A DNA stretch of 5,596 nucleotides from Tardiphaga sp. (GCA_014377915.1 JACMOT010000062.1:1-5596); one strand, 5' to 3'. Shown: positions 1-5,471, numbered from the stretch's first letter. The notes: a model not told the origin generated them from the letters alone. Numbers and translations: made by a program.

Positions 1-40
1 ATCTGCCGCGATTTTCGCCGGCTGGCCGCCGCCTGCGATC

Positions 41-69
41 TTGACCTTGGCGGTCAAGCCCCCTATAGG
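41..69 (+). promoter_or_regulatory. probable housekeeping promoter of rpmB
   Basis: A -35 box TTGACC (41-46) and a -10 region CTATAG/TATAGG (63-69) are separated by about 17 bases. This matches the housekeeping promoter pattern of alphaproteobacteria. Transcription would start near 75-77, leaving a leader of about 73 bases before rpmB. The -35 box is one arm of a perfect 6-base inverted repeat, TTGACC (41-46) and GGTCAA (52-57), which could be an operator or chance. The assignment rests on motif match and position only. Confidence 0.6.
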
Positions 70-148
70 TCCGGGGTTCCTGAAAATGGACTCCATTTAC
101 AACCCCTGCCTGGCAAAGGCTGGCGCGGGGATGAACAAGGATTTCACC

Positions 149-562
149 ATGTCCCGCCGCTGCGAACTGACACTCAAGGGCCCCCAGGTCGGCCACAAGG
201 TGAGCCACTCGAACCACAAGACCAAGCGCCGGTTTCTGCCGAACCTGGTCAATGTGACCTTCCTGTCGGACGCGCTGGGCCGCGGCGTGCGGATGCGCGT
301 CTGCACCAACGCCGTCAAGTCGGTCGATCACCGCGGCGGGTTCGACGCCTATCTGATCAAGGCCAAGGAGAGCGAGCTCTCGCAGAAGGCCGTGCTCCTG
401 AAGCGCGCCATCCAGAAGAAGACCCCGGAAGCGGAAGCCGCTCCCGTCAGCGTCGTCGAAGCCGCGCCCGCCGCCTGGGGCTGTTGCCTCGGCGATCAAG
501 CGGATTACAGAATCTTGAAACGGCCGGATCGCAAGATCCGGCCGTTTTGTGTTGGCGTTTGA
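149..562 (+). CDS. rpmB: 50S ribosomal protein L28, with an aberrant C-terminal extension
   Basis: This is L28, a protein of the large ribosomal subunit. The N-terminus [20 protein letters not shown] and the following basic [13 protein letters not shown] segment are diagnostic of the family. The ATG at 149 is chosen because AAGGA (137-141) lies 7 bases upstream and because L28 begins MSRRCEL; the frame extends upstream to 41 without support. The family is normally about 75-110 residues, but this frame encodes 137. Residues 1-109 end naturally in ...SVVEAAPAA. The next codon is TGG (476-478), one base from TGA, and it is followed by 28 unfamiliar residues encoded partly by the terminator hairpin. 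The likely original end is codon 109. A stop-loss mutation, a sequencing error or an upstream 1-base indel would each explain it; the frame one base over stops at 516-518. Identity is very secure, the C-terminus is not. Confidence 0.95.
   Translation: MSRRCELTLKGPQVGHKVSHSNHKTKRRFLPNLVNVTFLSDALGRGVRMRVCTNAVKSVDHRGGFDAYLIKAKESELSQKAVLLKRAIQKKTPEAEAAPVSVVEAAPAAWGCCLGDQADYRILKRPDRKIRPFCVGV
518..548 (+). terminator. intrinsic terminator of rpmB
   Basis: A perfect 13-base-pair stem (518-530 with 535-547, core CGGCCGGATC / GATCCGGCCG) closes a GCAA tetraloop (531-534) and runs into a TTTT tract (545-548). This is a textbook Rho-independent terminator. It lies inside the extended rpmB reading frame, upstream of that frame's TGA at 560-562. 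This supports a normal rpmB end before position 518. Confidence 0.88.
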
Positions 563-577
563 TCCGCGAGGACCGCG

Positions 578-751
578 GTGATTGGCTATCATGTCCCGGA
601 CCCGGCGCGGCCTTGCGATGCGAAGCATCGCCTGGCAGTGCACTGCGTCCGGGGAACGATTCCAACGAGCCGACCGGCATCTACGCTGGACCACCGCGAG
701 ACCATCCATAACGCCTTCTTCGACCGGAATTTTCGCGAGGACGCGCCATGA
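578..751 (+). CDS. small ORF overlapping the DUF2283 gene, possibly a gene remnant
   Basis: A GTG at 578, with GAGGA (568-572) five bases upstream, opens a 57-residue frame beginning MIGYHVPDPARPC and ending ...AFFDRNFREDAP. Its TGA (749-751) overlaps the ATG of the next gene as ATGA, the arrangement of translationally coupled operon partners. From about 690 the codons are G/C-ending and read naturally (LDHRETIHNAFFDRNFRED). The first half is encoded by the palindromic element at 592-657, which is open in this frame. One reading is an upstream partner of the DUF2283 gene whose 5' part was replaced or invaded by the repeat. The other is a chance open frame. I do not recognise a family. Confidence 0.35.
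   Translation: MIGYHVPDPARPCDAKHRLAVHCVRGTIPTSRPASTLDHRETIHNAFFDRNFREDAP
592..657. repeat. palindromic element with TCCCGGAC-type ends
   Basis: The outer arms GTCCCGGAC (593-601) and GTCCGGGGAAC (647-657) are imperfect inverted complements. Inside are a perfect 7-base-pair hairpin, GCGATGC / GCATCGC (615-621 and 625-631), and a 12-base perfect palindrome, GCAGTGCACTGC (635-646). This nested, roughly 66-base structure resembles the dispersed palindromes with ends near TCCCGGAC that I know from Bradyrhizobium-like genomes. Only one copy is in the window, so repetitiveness is inferred. Confidence 0.6.
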
Positions 752-960
752 AGCTGCATTATTATGCGGAAACCGACAGCCTCTACATCGAACTCAACAG
801 CGCGGCCGGGACGCGGACGATTGAAGTCGTCGAGGGCATCAACGTCGACCTCGACGCCAATGGCGATGTCGTCGGCTTCGATATCGACCATGCCTCGGGC
901 AAGCTCGATCTCTCCAGGGTCGAGACCTTCGCGCTGCCGCCGGCAACCGCCGCGGAATGA
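748..960 (+). CDS. DUF2283 family protein
   Basis: This is a 70-residue protein with the DUF2283 (PF10049) pattern: an N-terminal YYAETDSLYIEL strand pair (about residues 5-16), then TIEVVEGINVDLDANGDVVGFDI (about 24-46), then a short acidic/hydrophobic end. The family is small, mostly beta, often encoded beside other small genes, and has no established biochemical activity. The length is close to complete for the family. The start is supported by GAGGA (737-741) six bases before the ATG and by the family's usual beginning. It overlaps the preceding small frame by ATGA, suggesting coupling. A CCGTAGGG-type repeat begins 34 bases after the stop. Family assignment is confident; function is unknown. 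Confidence 0.88.
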   Translation: MKLHYYAETDSLYIELNSAAGTRTIEVVEGINVDLDANGDVVGFDIDHASGKLDLSRVETFALPPATAAE

Positions 961-964
961 AGTC

Positions 965-989
965 GGAAGCGCACCATCGGGAAGCGCAC
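965..989. repeat. short direct repeat GGAAGCGCAC x2
   Basis: GGAAGCGCAC occurs at 965-974 and again at 980-989, a period of 15 bases, between the DUF2283 stop codon and the palindromic repeat. It may be a minor slippage duplication. No function can be assigned. Confidence 0.4.
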
Positions 990-993
990 AGCC

Positions 994-1078
994 CCGTAGG
1001 GCGGAATAGCGCCAGCGTATTCCACCGTCTTCGCGCGTGACATGGCGGCGGGTCACGCTTTTCTGACCCGCCCTACGG
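994..1078. repeat. CCGTAGGGCGG-type intergenic palindromic repeat
   Basis: Perfect 11-base terminal inverted repeats, CCGTAGGGCGG (994-1004) and CCGCCCTACGG (1068-1078), bound an 85-base unit. Two internal hairpins are present: GGAATA / TATTCC (1003-1008 with 1018-1023) and GGCGGGTC / GACCCGCC (1047-1054 with 1065-1072). I recognise this architecture as a dispersed repeat common in Bradyrhizobium and relatives. It sits between the 3' ends of two convergent genes, where it could act as a transcript-end hairpin. It overlaps the last base triplet of the toxin remnant. Confidence 0.72.
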
Positions 1079-1403
1079 TTGTTCGAGATAGGCGCAGAAG
1101 CGCTCAACGGCTGTTGCCAGCGTCTTGTCGGAGACTCCCCCGACACACTTCACCACGAGACTGGCGTTGAGCGTCATGATGCGGTTGGTTCTTATCCAAC
1201 TCGGTACCGGGAGGGCTCCAGTCAGCATGTCCGCATCCGCAAGCGGCAGACCGTGCCCGGCCTGCGGGCGCGACGTCACGGGAAGCGCGATGAAATCGCG
1301 AAAATTGTCGGCGCGGGTCAGCGCCAGCACCGGCCGGCGCTTGGAGGCCGACAGGTCCGTGAATGGATACGGAACAAGAAGCGGATCACCCCGCCGCTTC
1401 CAT
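1073..1403 (-). pseudogene. PemK/MazF-like toxin, frameshifted near the start
   Basis: PemK/MazF proteins are ribosome-associated or free mRNA endoribonucleases of type II toxin-antitoxin pairs. The long frame from 1330 down to 1073 contains PVLALTRADNFRDFIALPVTSRPQ and SWIRTNRIMTLNASLVVKCV, the strand order and the conserved Thr/Arg neighbourhood (VTSR) of the family. Homology continues upstream of that GTG: GDPLLVPYPFTDLSASKRRP is encoded in the same frame, a typical N-terminal strand, but no start codon serves it. The ATG at 1401-1403 reads M-E-A-A-G and meets TGA at 1386-1388. Removing one base of the G4 tract (1389-1392) would join it to the rest and give about 109 residues, the normal length. 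No antitoxin gene is visible in the 110 bases upstream. Most likely it is an inactive remnant; a sequencing error or a +1 frameshift is possible. Confidence 0.8.
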
Positions 1404-1455
1404 CACGGCCGCCCACAACATCGCCGCATTTGCCGCGGGAACGCCACGCTGGCCG

Positions 1456-1504
1456 CCCGGTTGTTGTCATGGTGCGCCGCCATGGTGGCGCTCGGACAAC
1501 CGGG
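1456..1504. promoter_or_regulatory. stem-loop overlapping the ribosome binding site of the PepSY gene
   Basis: Outer arms CCCGGTTGT (1456-1464) and ACAACCGGG (1496-1504) pair perfectly over 9 bases. An inner near-perfect 18-base palindrome, GCGCCGCCATGGTGGCGC (1474-1491), can form a second stem. The 3' outer arm contains the first bases of the GGGAGA (1502-1507) ribosome binding site of the gene starting at 1514, so the RNA fold would partly mask it. In DNA form it could instead be an operator. No regulator is known. Confidence 0.45.
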
Positions 1505-1513
1505 AGAATTTTT

Positions 1514-1828
1514 ATGAACACGATGCGAAATGGGATGCTGCCGCTGCTCGCGGCCTTGGCGATCGGGGCGGCGACGCCGGTGTGGGCCGCGGACTACTTC
1601 CCGGCGCAGCCTTATGCGCGGGCGCCGGTCGAACAGGCGGTCGGTCCGGTGACGCTGCAGGAGGCGCTGGCGGTGGCCAGCCAGATCGGCGTCGTCACGG
1701 TGACCAAGACCAATTACGACGACGACCAGTGGGAGATCGAGGGCCACGACAGCCAGGGCAAGTGGATCGAGGTCGATGTCGACGCCCGCACCGGCGAAGT
1801 GCGCAACGTCGATCGCTCGATCATCTGA
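1514..1828 (+). CDS. exported PepSY-domain-like protein
   Basis: This is a 104-residue protein. Residues 1-25 form a signal peptide: a short basic start (MNTMRNG), a hydrophobic run LPLLAALAIGAATP, and a likely signal peptidase I site VWA|AD. The mature part (about 45-100) has the PepSY pattern: a helix with VTLQEALAVASQIGVVTVTK, then strands QWEIEGHDSQGKWIEVDVDARTGEV ending in R-N-V-D. Small single-domain PepSY proteins are periplasmic and are thought to bind or inhibit peptidases or sense ligands; the partner here is unknown. The start is fixed by GGGAG (1502-1506) seven to eight bases before the ATG and by the signal peptide; the frame is open far upstream without support. It is divergent from the broken toxin gene and convergent with the 1969-2361 gene. 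Confidence 0.85.
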   Translation: MNTMRNGMLPLLAALAIGAATPVWAADYFPAQPYARAPVEQAVGPVTLQEALAVASQIGVVTVTKTNYDDDQWEIEGHDSQGKWIEVDVDARTGEVRNVDRSII

Positions 1829-1835
1829 GGCGGGC

Positions 1836-1930
1836 GGGTGAGGGGTGAGAGTTTCACTCGATAGCCCCCTCACCCGATCGGCGTCGCCGCGCCGTGCCGG
1901 TCGACCTCTCCCCGCGAGCGGGGCGAGGTC
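1836..1930. repeat. composite CCCCTCACCC / GACCTCTCCCC hairpin repeat
   Basis: Two hairpins stand in tandem between convergent genes. The first pairs GGGTGAGGGG (1836-1845) with CCCCTCACCC (1866-1875), with a small GAGT/ACTC stem in its loop. The second pairs GACCTC-T-CCCCG (1903-1914) with CGGGG-C-GAGGTC (1919-1930), with a single mismatch, around a CGAG loop. The motifs match a repeat I recall as abundant in Bradyrhizobium-type genomes. There is no T tract, but the position eight bases after the PepSY stop suggests a role in ending or protecting transcripts from both sides. Confidence 0.62.
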
Positions 1931-1968
1931 ATCAAGAATCGCCGTCGCCGCGTTATCGCTCGATCTAA

Positions 1969-2361
1969 CTAATGATCTTCCTCCACCATTGCCCCACTCC
2001 AGCGATCGCGGCCATGCCAGAAGCCGCAGGCGGGATCGGGGCACCAGTCGCCTGAATAGTCGATGCCCTGCTGGTGCGGACAGCCGAGAATGGCGCCGGC
2101 AATGCCGACCGACAGCGCATTGTGCTCGGCGATGAAGGCCAGCATCGCTTCCGCGACGACACCATCCTCGCGGATATCGCCTTCGCTGACGGTCCACGCC
2201 CGCGTCGCGGTGGCCGGCTGGGCAAAGGCCGGCATGATGCCGACGCTTACCTTGGTGGCGCGGTCGAGATTCGGGCCGTAATAGGCCACGGTCGCCAGCG
2301 GCCAGCCGCGGCGGCCCTTTTTCGCCTTCTTGCGCAGGCGCTTCAGATATTTGTTGTCCAT
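1969..2361 (-). CDS. conserved protein of unknown function with a CPH...CPxxxC...H motif
   Basis: This 130-residue soluble protein starts with a Lys/Arg-rich segment (MDNKYLKRLRKKAKKGRRGW). A central strand-helix region (about 21-92) contains ATVAYYGPNLDRATKVSVGI and GDIREDGVVAEAMLAFIAEH. The C-terminus has Cys94-Pro-His96, Cys107-Pro and Cys112 followed by Phe-Trp-His116, then GRDRW. The spacing of three Cys and two His suggests a metal site, probably zinc; this is inference. I recognise the pattern (GWPLAT, IGCPH-x-GIDY, CP, FWxGRDR) as a widespread uncharacterised family in Proteobacteria. No transmembrane segment or signal peptide is seen. The ATG at 2361 has only a weak ribosome binding site (GGAA); no better start is visible. 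It lies on the same strand as the GGDEF/EAL gene, 157 bases downstream, so co-transcription is possible. Confidence 0.75.
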   Translation of the reverse strand: MDNKYLKRLRKKAKKGRRGWPLATVAYYGPNLDRATKVSVGIMPAFAQPATATRAWTVSEGDIREDGVVAEAMLAFIAEHNALSVGIAGAILGCPHQQGIDYSGDWCPDPACGFWHGRDRWSGAMVEEDH

Positions 2362-2518
2362 CGGAATTCCGCGGTGTTGCCTAAGGCGGAATCGCGCAGC
2401 TTGTCCCGCCGCCTACCCTACCCGGTCGCGGCGGATAACGCTGCCGCCTTCGCCATCCGCGCGACAGCGGACGCCAACCCGCCCGACGCCCATTCGAGAT
2501 AGGGGTCGTCCGGCGCGG
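2362..2518 (-). other. intergenic spacer with a coding-like tail in another frame
   Basis: This spacer lies between the GGDEF/EAL stop (TAA, 2519-2521) and the start of the 130-residue gene. On the - strand, one frame away from the EAL end, an open stretch reads TAPDDPYLEWASGG and then an Ala-rich run to ...AATG, stopping at TAG (2418-2420). It looks like protein, with G/C-ending codons, but has no start codon of its own. The palindrome CGGAATTCCG (2362-2371) immediately precedes the downstream gene. A weak GGCGG / CCGCC hairpin is the only terminator-like structure; it has no T tract. Confidence 0.35.
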
Positions 2519-5278
2519 TTACGCGATGGCGGCGCTGACATCCGGCGCGGCGAGCAGCTCGCGGATGTCGGCCGCGGACTTCGCCTTGCTGAACAGCCAG
2601 CCCTGCATCTGGGTGCAGCCCAGCGTGCGCAGCCGGTCGAGCTGCGGCGCGGTCTCGACACCTTCGGCGGTGGTCACCATGGCGCGCGCAGCGGCGATCG
2701 TCACCACCGCCTGCACGATCGACGACGAGCCGCCATCGCCGAGCATGCCGGCGACAAAGCTGCGATCGATCTTGATCTTGTCGAACGGGAAGCGGTGCAG
2801 ATAGCTCAGGCTGGAATAGCCGGTGCCGAAATCGTCCAGCGCGATGCCGACGCCGATGTCGCGCAGCTGATGCAGGGTCGCCAGCGCGGCGTCGTCGTCG
2901 TGAATCAGCACCGCCTCGGTGATCTCCAGTTCGAGCCGGCGCGCCGGCAGGCCAGAAGCGCCGAGCGCCGCCACCACCTGCAGCACCAGCGTCTGCGACT
3001 TGAACTGCACCGGCGAGACGTTGACCGCGAGCTTGACATGCGACGGCCAGGCGGCCGCTTCGAGGCAGGCGCTGCGCAGCCCCCAGTCGCCCAGCTCGTT
3101 GATCAGCCCGGTCTCCTCGGCGACCGGAATGAACTCCGCCGGCGAGATCATGCCGCGCTCCGGATGGCACCAGCGCAGCAGCGCCTCGCAGCCGGTGACG
3201 GCGTTGCTGGCGATGTCGACCAGCGGCTGGTAGTGGATCTCGAGATCGCCATGGCCGTCGCGGCGAACCTCGGCGAGCGCGCGGCGCAGGTCCTGGTCGA
3301 GCAGCCGGCGCGCCTGCGCGCTTTCATCCATCGCCGCGGCGAAGAAGCGGAAGGTGCGGCGGCCGTCGGCCTTGGCGGCGTACATCGCCAGATCGGCGTG
3401 GCGCAGCAACTGGTCGAGGTCGGTGCCGTCCCGCGGCGCCAGCGCGATGCCGATCGAGGCGTCGGTGGTGAGCTGGTGGCCGAGGCAGTTCAAGGGCTGG
3501 CGGATCGCCAGATAAAGCTGCGCGACCAGCGCCCGGACGTCGGCGCCGCCGCTGATCGCGGTCTGCACCACCGCGAATTCATCGCCGCCGAGGCGCGCCA
3601 CGAAGCCGGATTTGCCGACGCAGTTGCGCAATCGGACCGCGACGACCTTCAGCAACTCGTCGCCGATGGCATGGCCGAGCGAATCATTGATGCCCTTGAA
3701 CTCGTCAATATCGATGTAAAGGATCGCGAACTGGGCGCCGTCGCCGAGCGTGGCAATCTCGCGCTCGAGCTGCTGGCGGAACATCACCCGGTTCGGCAAA
3801 TCGGTGAGCGCGTCGTAATGCGCCAGATGCGAGATGCGCTGCTCGGTGTGGCGGCGCTCGGTAATGTCCTCCACCGTCGAGGTCCAGCCGCCATCGGCCG
3901 AGCGCTGGTACAAAAGCTGGATCGAGCGACCGTCCGGAAGCATCAGGACCTTGCTGTGGAGCTGGCCGTCCGCGGCGGTTTCAAGGAAATCGCGGCAATA
4001 TTCGTCGACATCGCCGATGAAGCTGCCGACTTGCTTGCGGTGCGCGACCAGGTCGCGGAGATGGCAGCCCGGTTTCACGATGTCGGGCGACAGGCCGAAC
4101 ATGCGGATGAAGCGATCGTTACACACCACCAGCCGCGCCTCGGCGTCGAACAGCAGCAGGCCCTGGGTCATGCTGTTGATGGCGGTGTCGAGATATTGCG
4201 ACTTCCGCGCCAGCGCCTGTTGCGCCGCGCGGTGCTGCCGCGTCAATTGCCGCACGATCAGCAGCAGGGTGACGAAGATCACAATCGCCGCCAGTGCGGC
4301 GCCGATCACCTGCAGCCTTGTCTGCTGCTGCCAGTCGGCCAGTGCCACCTTCATGGGGGTAGTGGCCACGATCAGAACCGGCGCACCATCCAGCATCCGG
4401 GCCGAAGTGAGCTGGTCCTCACCGTTGATCGGGCTGATGTAACGTCCGGATGAAGCGCTGCCCGCCGCGAGGATATTCTGGAACGCCGGACTCGCGGCGA
4501 TGTTCTGGCCGACCACCCGCTCGTCCCGCGGGTAACGCGCCAGCACGGTGCCGTTGCGATGGGTCATCGCGATGATGGCGTCCTGGCCGAGCGCCAGCGA
4601 GGCAAAGAAACTCTCGAAATGCACCGGCTCGACGCCGCGGCTGACGACGCCGATGAACTCGCCTTTGGCGCCCACCAGCCTGCGCGCGAACAATGCCGTC
4701 CAGGCGCCGGTAACGCGGCTGATCAGCGGTTCGGCGCTCACCATTTGCGGCCCGTCGCCGGCCCGCAGCCGCCTGAAATAATCACGGTCGGCGACATTCG
4801 TGGCCAAGACCGGCCACGCCTCCGATGAATTGATCAGCCGGCCGTCGGCATCGAACAGGTTGAGGCCGCCGACATATTTCTGGCCGCTGAGCTTGCCGCG
4901 CAGCATGCGGTGAATCTCGAGCCCGGACATCCGGCTGCCGTAGGATTCGGCACTGTCGATCCCGGCCGACCGCATATAAGCGACGACGTCGTTCTGCACG
5001 CCCTGCAGATCATCGAACTGCTGGTCGAAGTGCCGGGAGACCAGCAGCACGGTGTTTTCCAGCTGCCGCTTGCTGGTCTCGATGGCGCGGTCGCGAAAAT
5101 GCAGCGCGACCAGCCCGGTGCCGATCGCGATCGCGATGATCACCAGCGCGCCACACAGGATCAGCCCGCGAACCGGGCCGAGTCGAAACCCCCTCCGCCG
5201 CGCGGACTCCGCGCGCGGCGCGCGCGCGCCGCCAAATCCCTGTTGCCGCCAATGCATCGTCACATGCCCCCAGACCAT
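2519..5278 (-). CDS. membrane-bound sensor with PAS, GGDEF and EAL domains (c-di-GMP turnover)
   Basis: This 919-residue inner-membrane signalling protein is predicted to make and/or degrade cyclic-di-GMP. Order: basic cytoplasmic N-terminus (1-37); membrane helix (about 38-61); periplasmic dCache/PDC-like sensor (about 62-322, with NVADRDYFRRL and the GVVSRGVEP strand); membrane helix (about 323-344); PAS (about 359-475, LDTAINSMTQGLLLFDAEARL); GGDEF (about 485-645); EAL (about 665-910). The GGDEF motif (564-568) is intact, but the upstream inhibitory RxxD site is GKSG (555-558). The EAL domain keeps E698-A-L, N753, E785, D815-D816 in DDFGTG, K836, E872 and Q892, so phosphodiesterase activity looks likely. 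No ribosome binding site stands before the first ATG. A second ATG (5255-5257, eighth codon) has GGGGG nine bases upstream and may be the true start. Family confident; net activity unknown. Confidence 0.95.
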   Translation of the reverse strand: MVWGHVTMHWRQQGFGGARAPRAESARRRGFRLGPVRGLILCGALVIIAIAIGTGLVALHFRDRAIETSKRQLENTVLLVSRHFDQQFDDLQGVQNDVVAYMRSAGIDSAESYGSRMSGLEIHRMLRGKLSGQKYVGGLNLFDADGRLINSSEAWPVLATNVADRDYFRRLRAGDGPQMVSAEPLISRVTGAWTALFARRLVGAKGEFIGVVSRGVEPVHFESFFASLALGQDAIIAMTHRNGTVLARYPRDERVVGQNIAASPAFQNILAAGSASSGRYISPINGEDQLTSARMLDGAPVLIVATTPMKVALADWQQQTRLQVIGAALAAIVIFVTLLLIVRQLTRQHRAAQQALARKSQYLDTAINSMTQGLLLFDAEARLVVCNDRFIRMFGLSPDIVKPGCHLRDLVAHRKQVGSFIGDVDEYCRDFLETAADGQLHSKVLMLPDGRSIQLLYQRSADGGWTSTVEDITERRHTEQRISHLAHYDALTDLPNRVMFRQQLEREIATLGDGAQFAILYIDIDEFKGINDSLGHAIGDELLKVVAVRLRNCVGKSGFVARLGGDEFAVVQTAISGGADVRALVAQLYLAIRQPLNCLGHQLTTDASIGIALAPRDGTDLDQLLRHADLAMYAAKADGRRTFRFFAAAMDESAQARRLLDQDLRRALAEVRRDGHGDLEIHYQPLVDIASNAVTGCEALLRWCHPERGMISPAEFIPVAEETGLINELGDWGLRSACLEAAAWPSHVKLAVNVSPVQFKSQTLVLQVVAALGASGLPARRLELEITEAVLIHDDDAALATLHQLRDIGVGIALDDFGTGYSSLSYLHRFPFDKIKIDRSFVAGMLGDGGSSSIVQAVVTIAAARAMVTTAEGVETAPQLDRLRTLGCTQMQGWLFSKAKSAADIRELLAAPDVSAAIA
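5215..5232. repeat. 18-base G/C-only palindrome with alternating CG core
   Basis: Positions 5215-5232 form a perfect 18-base palindrome made only of G and C, with a (CG)n core. It falls in the Arg/Ala-rich N-terminal codons of the GGDEF/EAL gene, close to its start. The alternating purine-pyrimidine run could adopt left-handed DNA or form an mRNA hairpin. It may equally be a by-product of GC-rich Arg and Ala codons. Confidence 0.5.
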
Positions 5279-5283
5279 GGTGG

Positions 5284-5311
5284 TAACCGGCTGATACCAA
5301 ACACCCGGTTA
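5284..5311. promoter_or_regulatory. operator-like dyad upstream of the GGDEF/EAL gene
   Basis: TAACCGG (5284-5290) and CCGGTTA (5305-5311) are perfect 7-base inverted arms with a 14-base spacer, so equivalent positions are 21 bases apart, two helical turns. The dyad lies just 6 bases before the annotated ATG. A dimeric repressor could bind here, or the RNA could form a stem before the start codon. No regulator is identified. Confidence 0.35.
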
Positions 5312-5471
5312 GCAAGGTCGGTAAATCTTTGATGAAAATGCTGGGCGCCTCCGCACGGGTTCCGACATATCAAGCCTGCGATCGTCCACCGCGCTGAATG
5401 GATTAACAACAACCTTAGCAATCTGGACTGCCAGCAGGGCGAGACGCACAAATGTTGGATTACTGGCGAAA

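Noticed and set aside
1..96. Open frame on the - strand from ATG 94-96 off the left edge ([20 protein letters not shown]...)
   Set aside because: It looks partly natural but covers the whole rpmB promoter, has a weak ribosome binding site, and only 32 residues are visible. It cannot be told from chance.
41..148. Upstream extension of rpmB to position 41
   Set aside because: It would place the start on the promoter's own -35 box, and L28 proteins begin at MSRRCEL, which has a good ribosome binding site.
589..1146. 185-codon frame on the - strand over the DUF2283 gene
   Set aside because: It crosses two palindromic repeats and is antisense to a recognisable family; no domain is visible.
1404..1513. 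Search for an antitoxin gene ahead of the PemK remnant
   Set aside because: All three - strand frames give only short, Arg- or Ala-rich pieces without a convincing start or DNA-binding pattern; one ends in TGATG next to the toxin ATG but is not recognisable.
1403..2197. 264-codon frame on the - strand across the PepSY gene and the 130-residue gene
   Set aside because: Arg-rich shadow composition, runs through a hairpin repeat, and conflicts with two better supported genes. It also offers no credible antitoxin for the PemK remnant.
2330..4453. Open frame of 707 codons on the + strand
   Set aside because: It lies antisense to the GGDEF/EAL gene, is dominated by Arg, Ala, Gln and Val with no domain pattern, and is explained by the high GC third positions of the real gene.
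5403..5418. CtrA-like box TTAA...TTAG in the right intergenic region
   Set aside because: The spacing is 8 instead of 7 and the second half is TTAG, so it does not fit the consensus.
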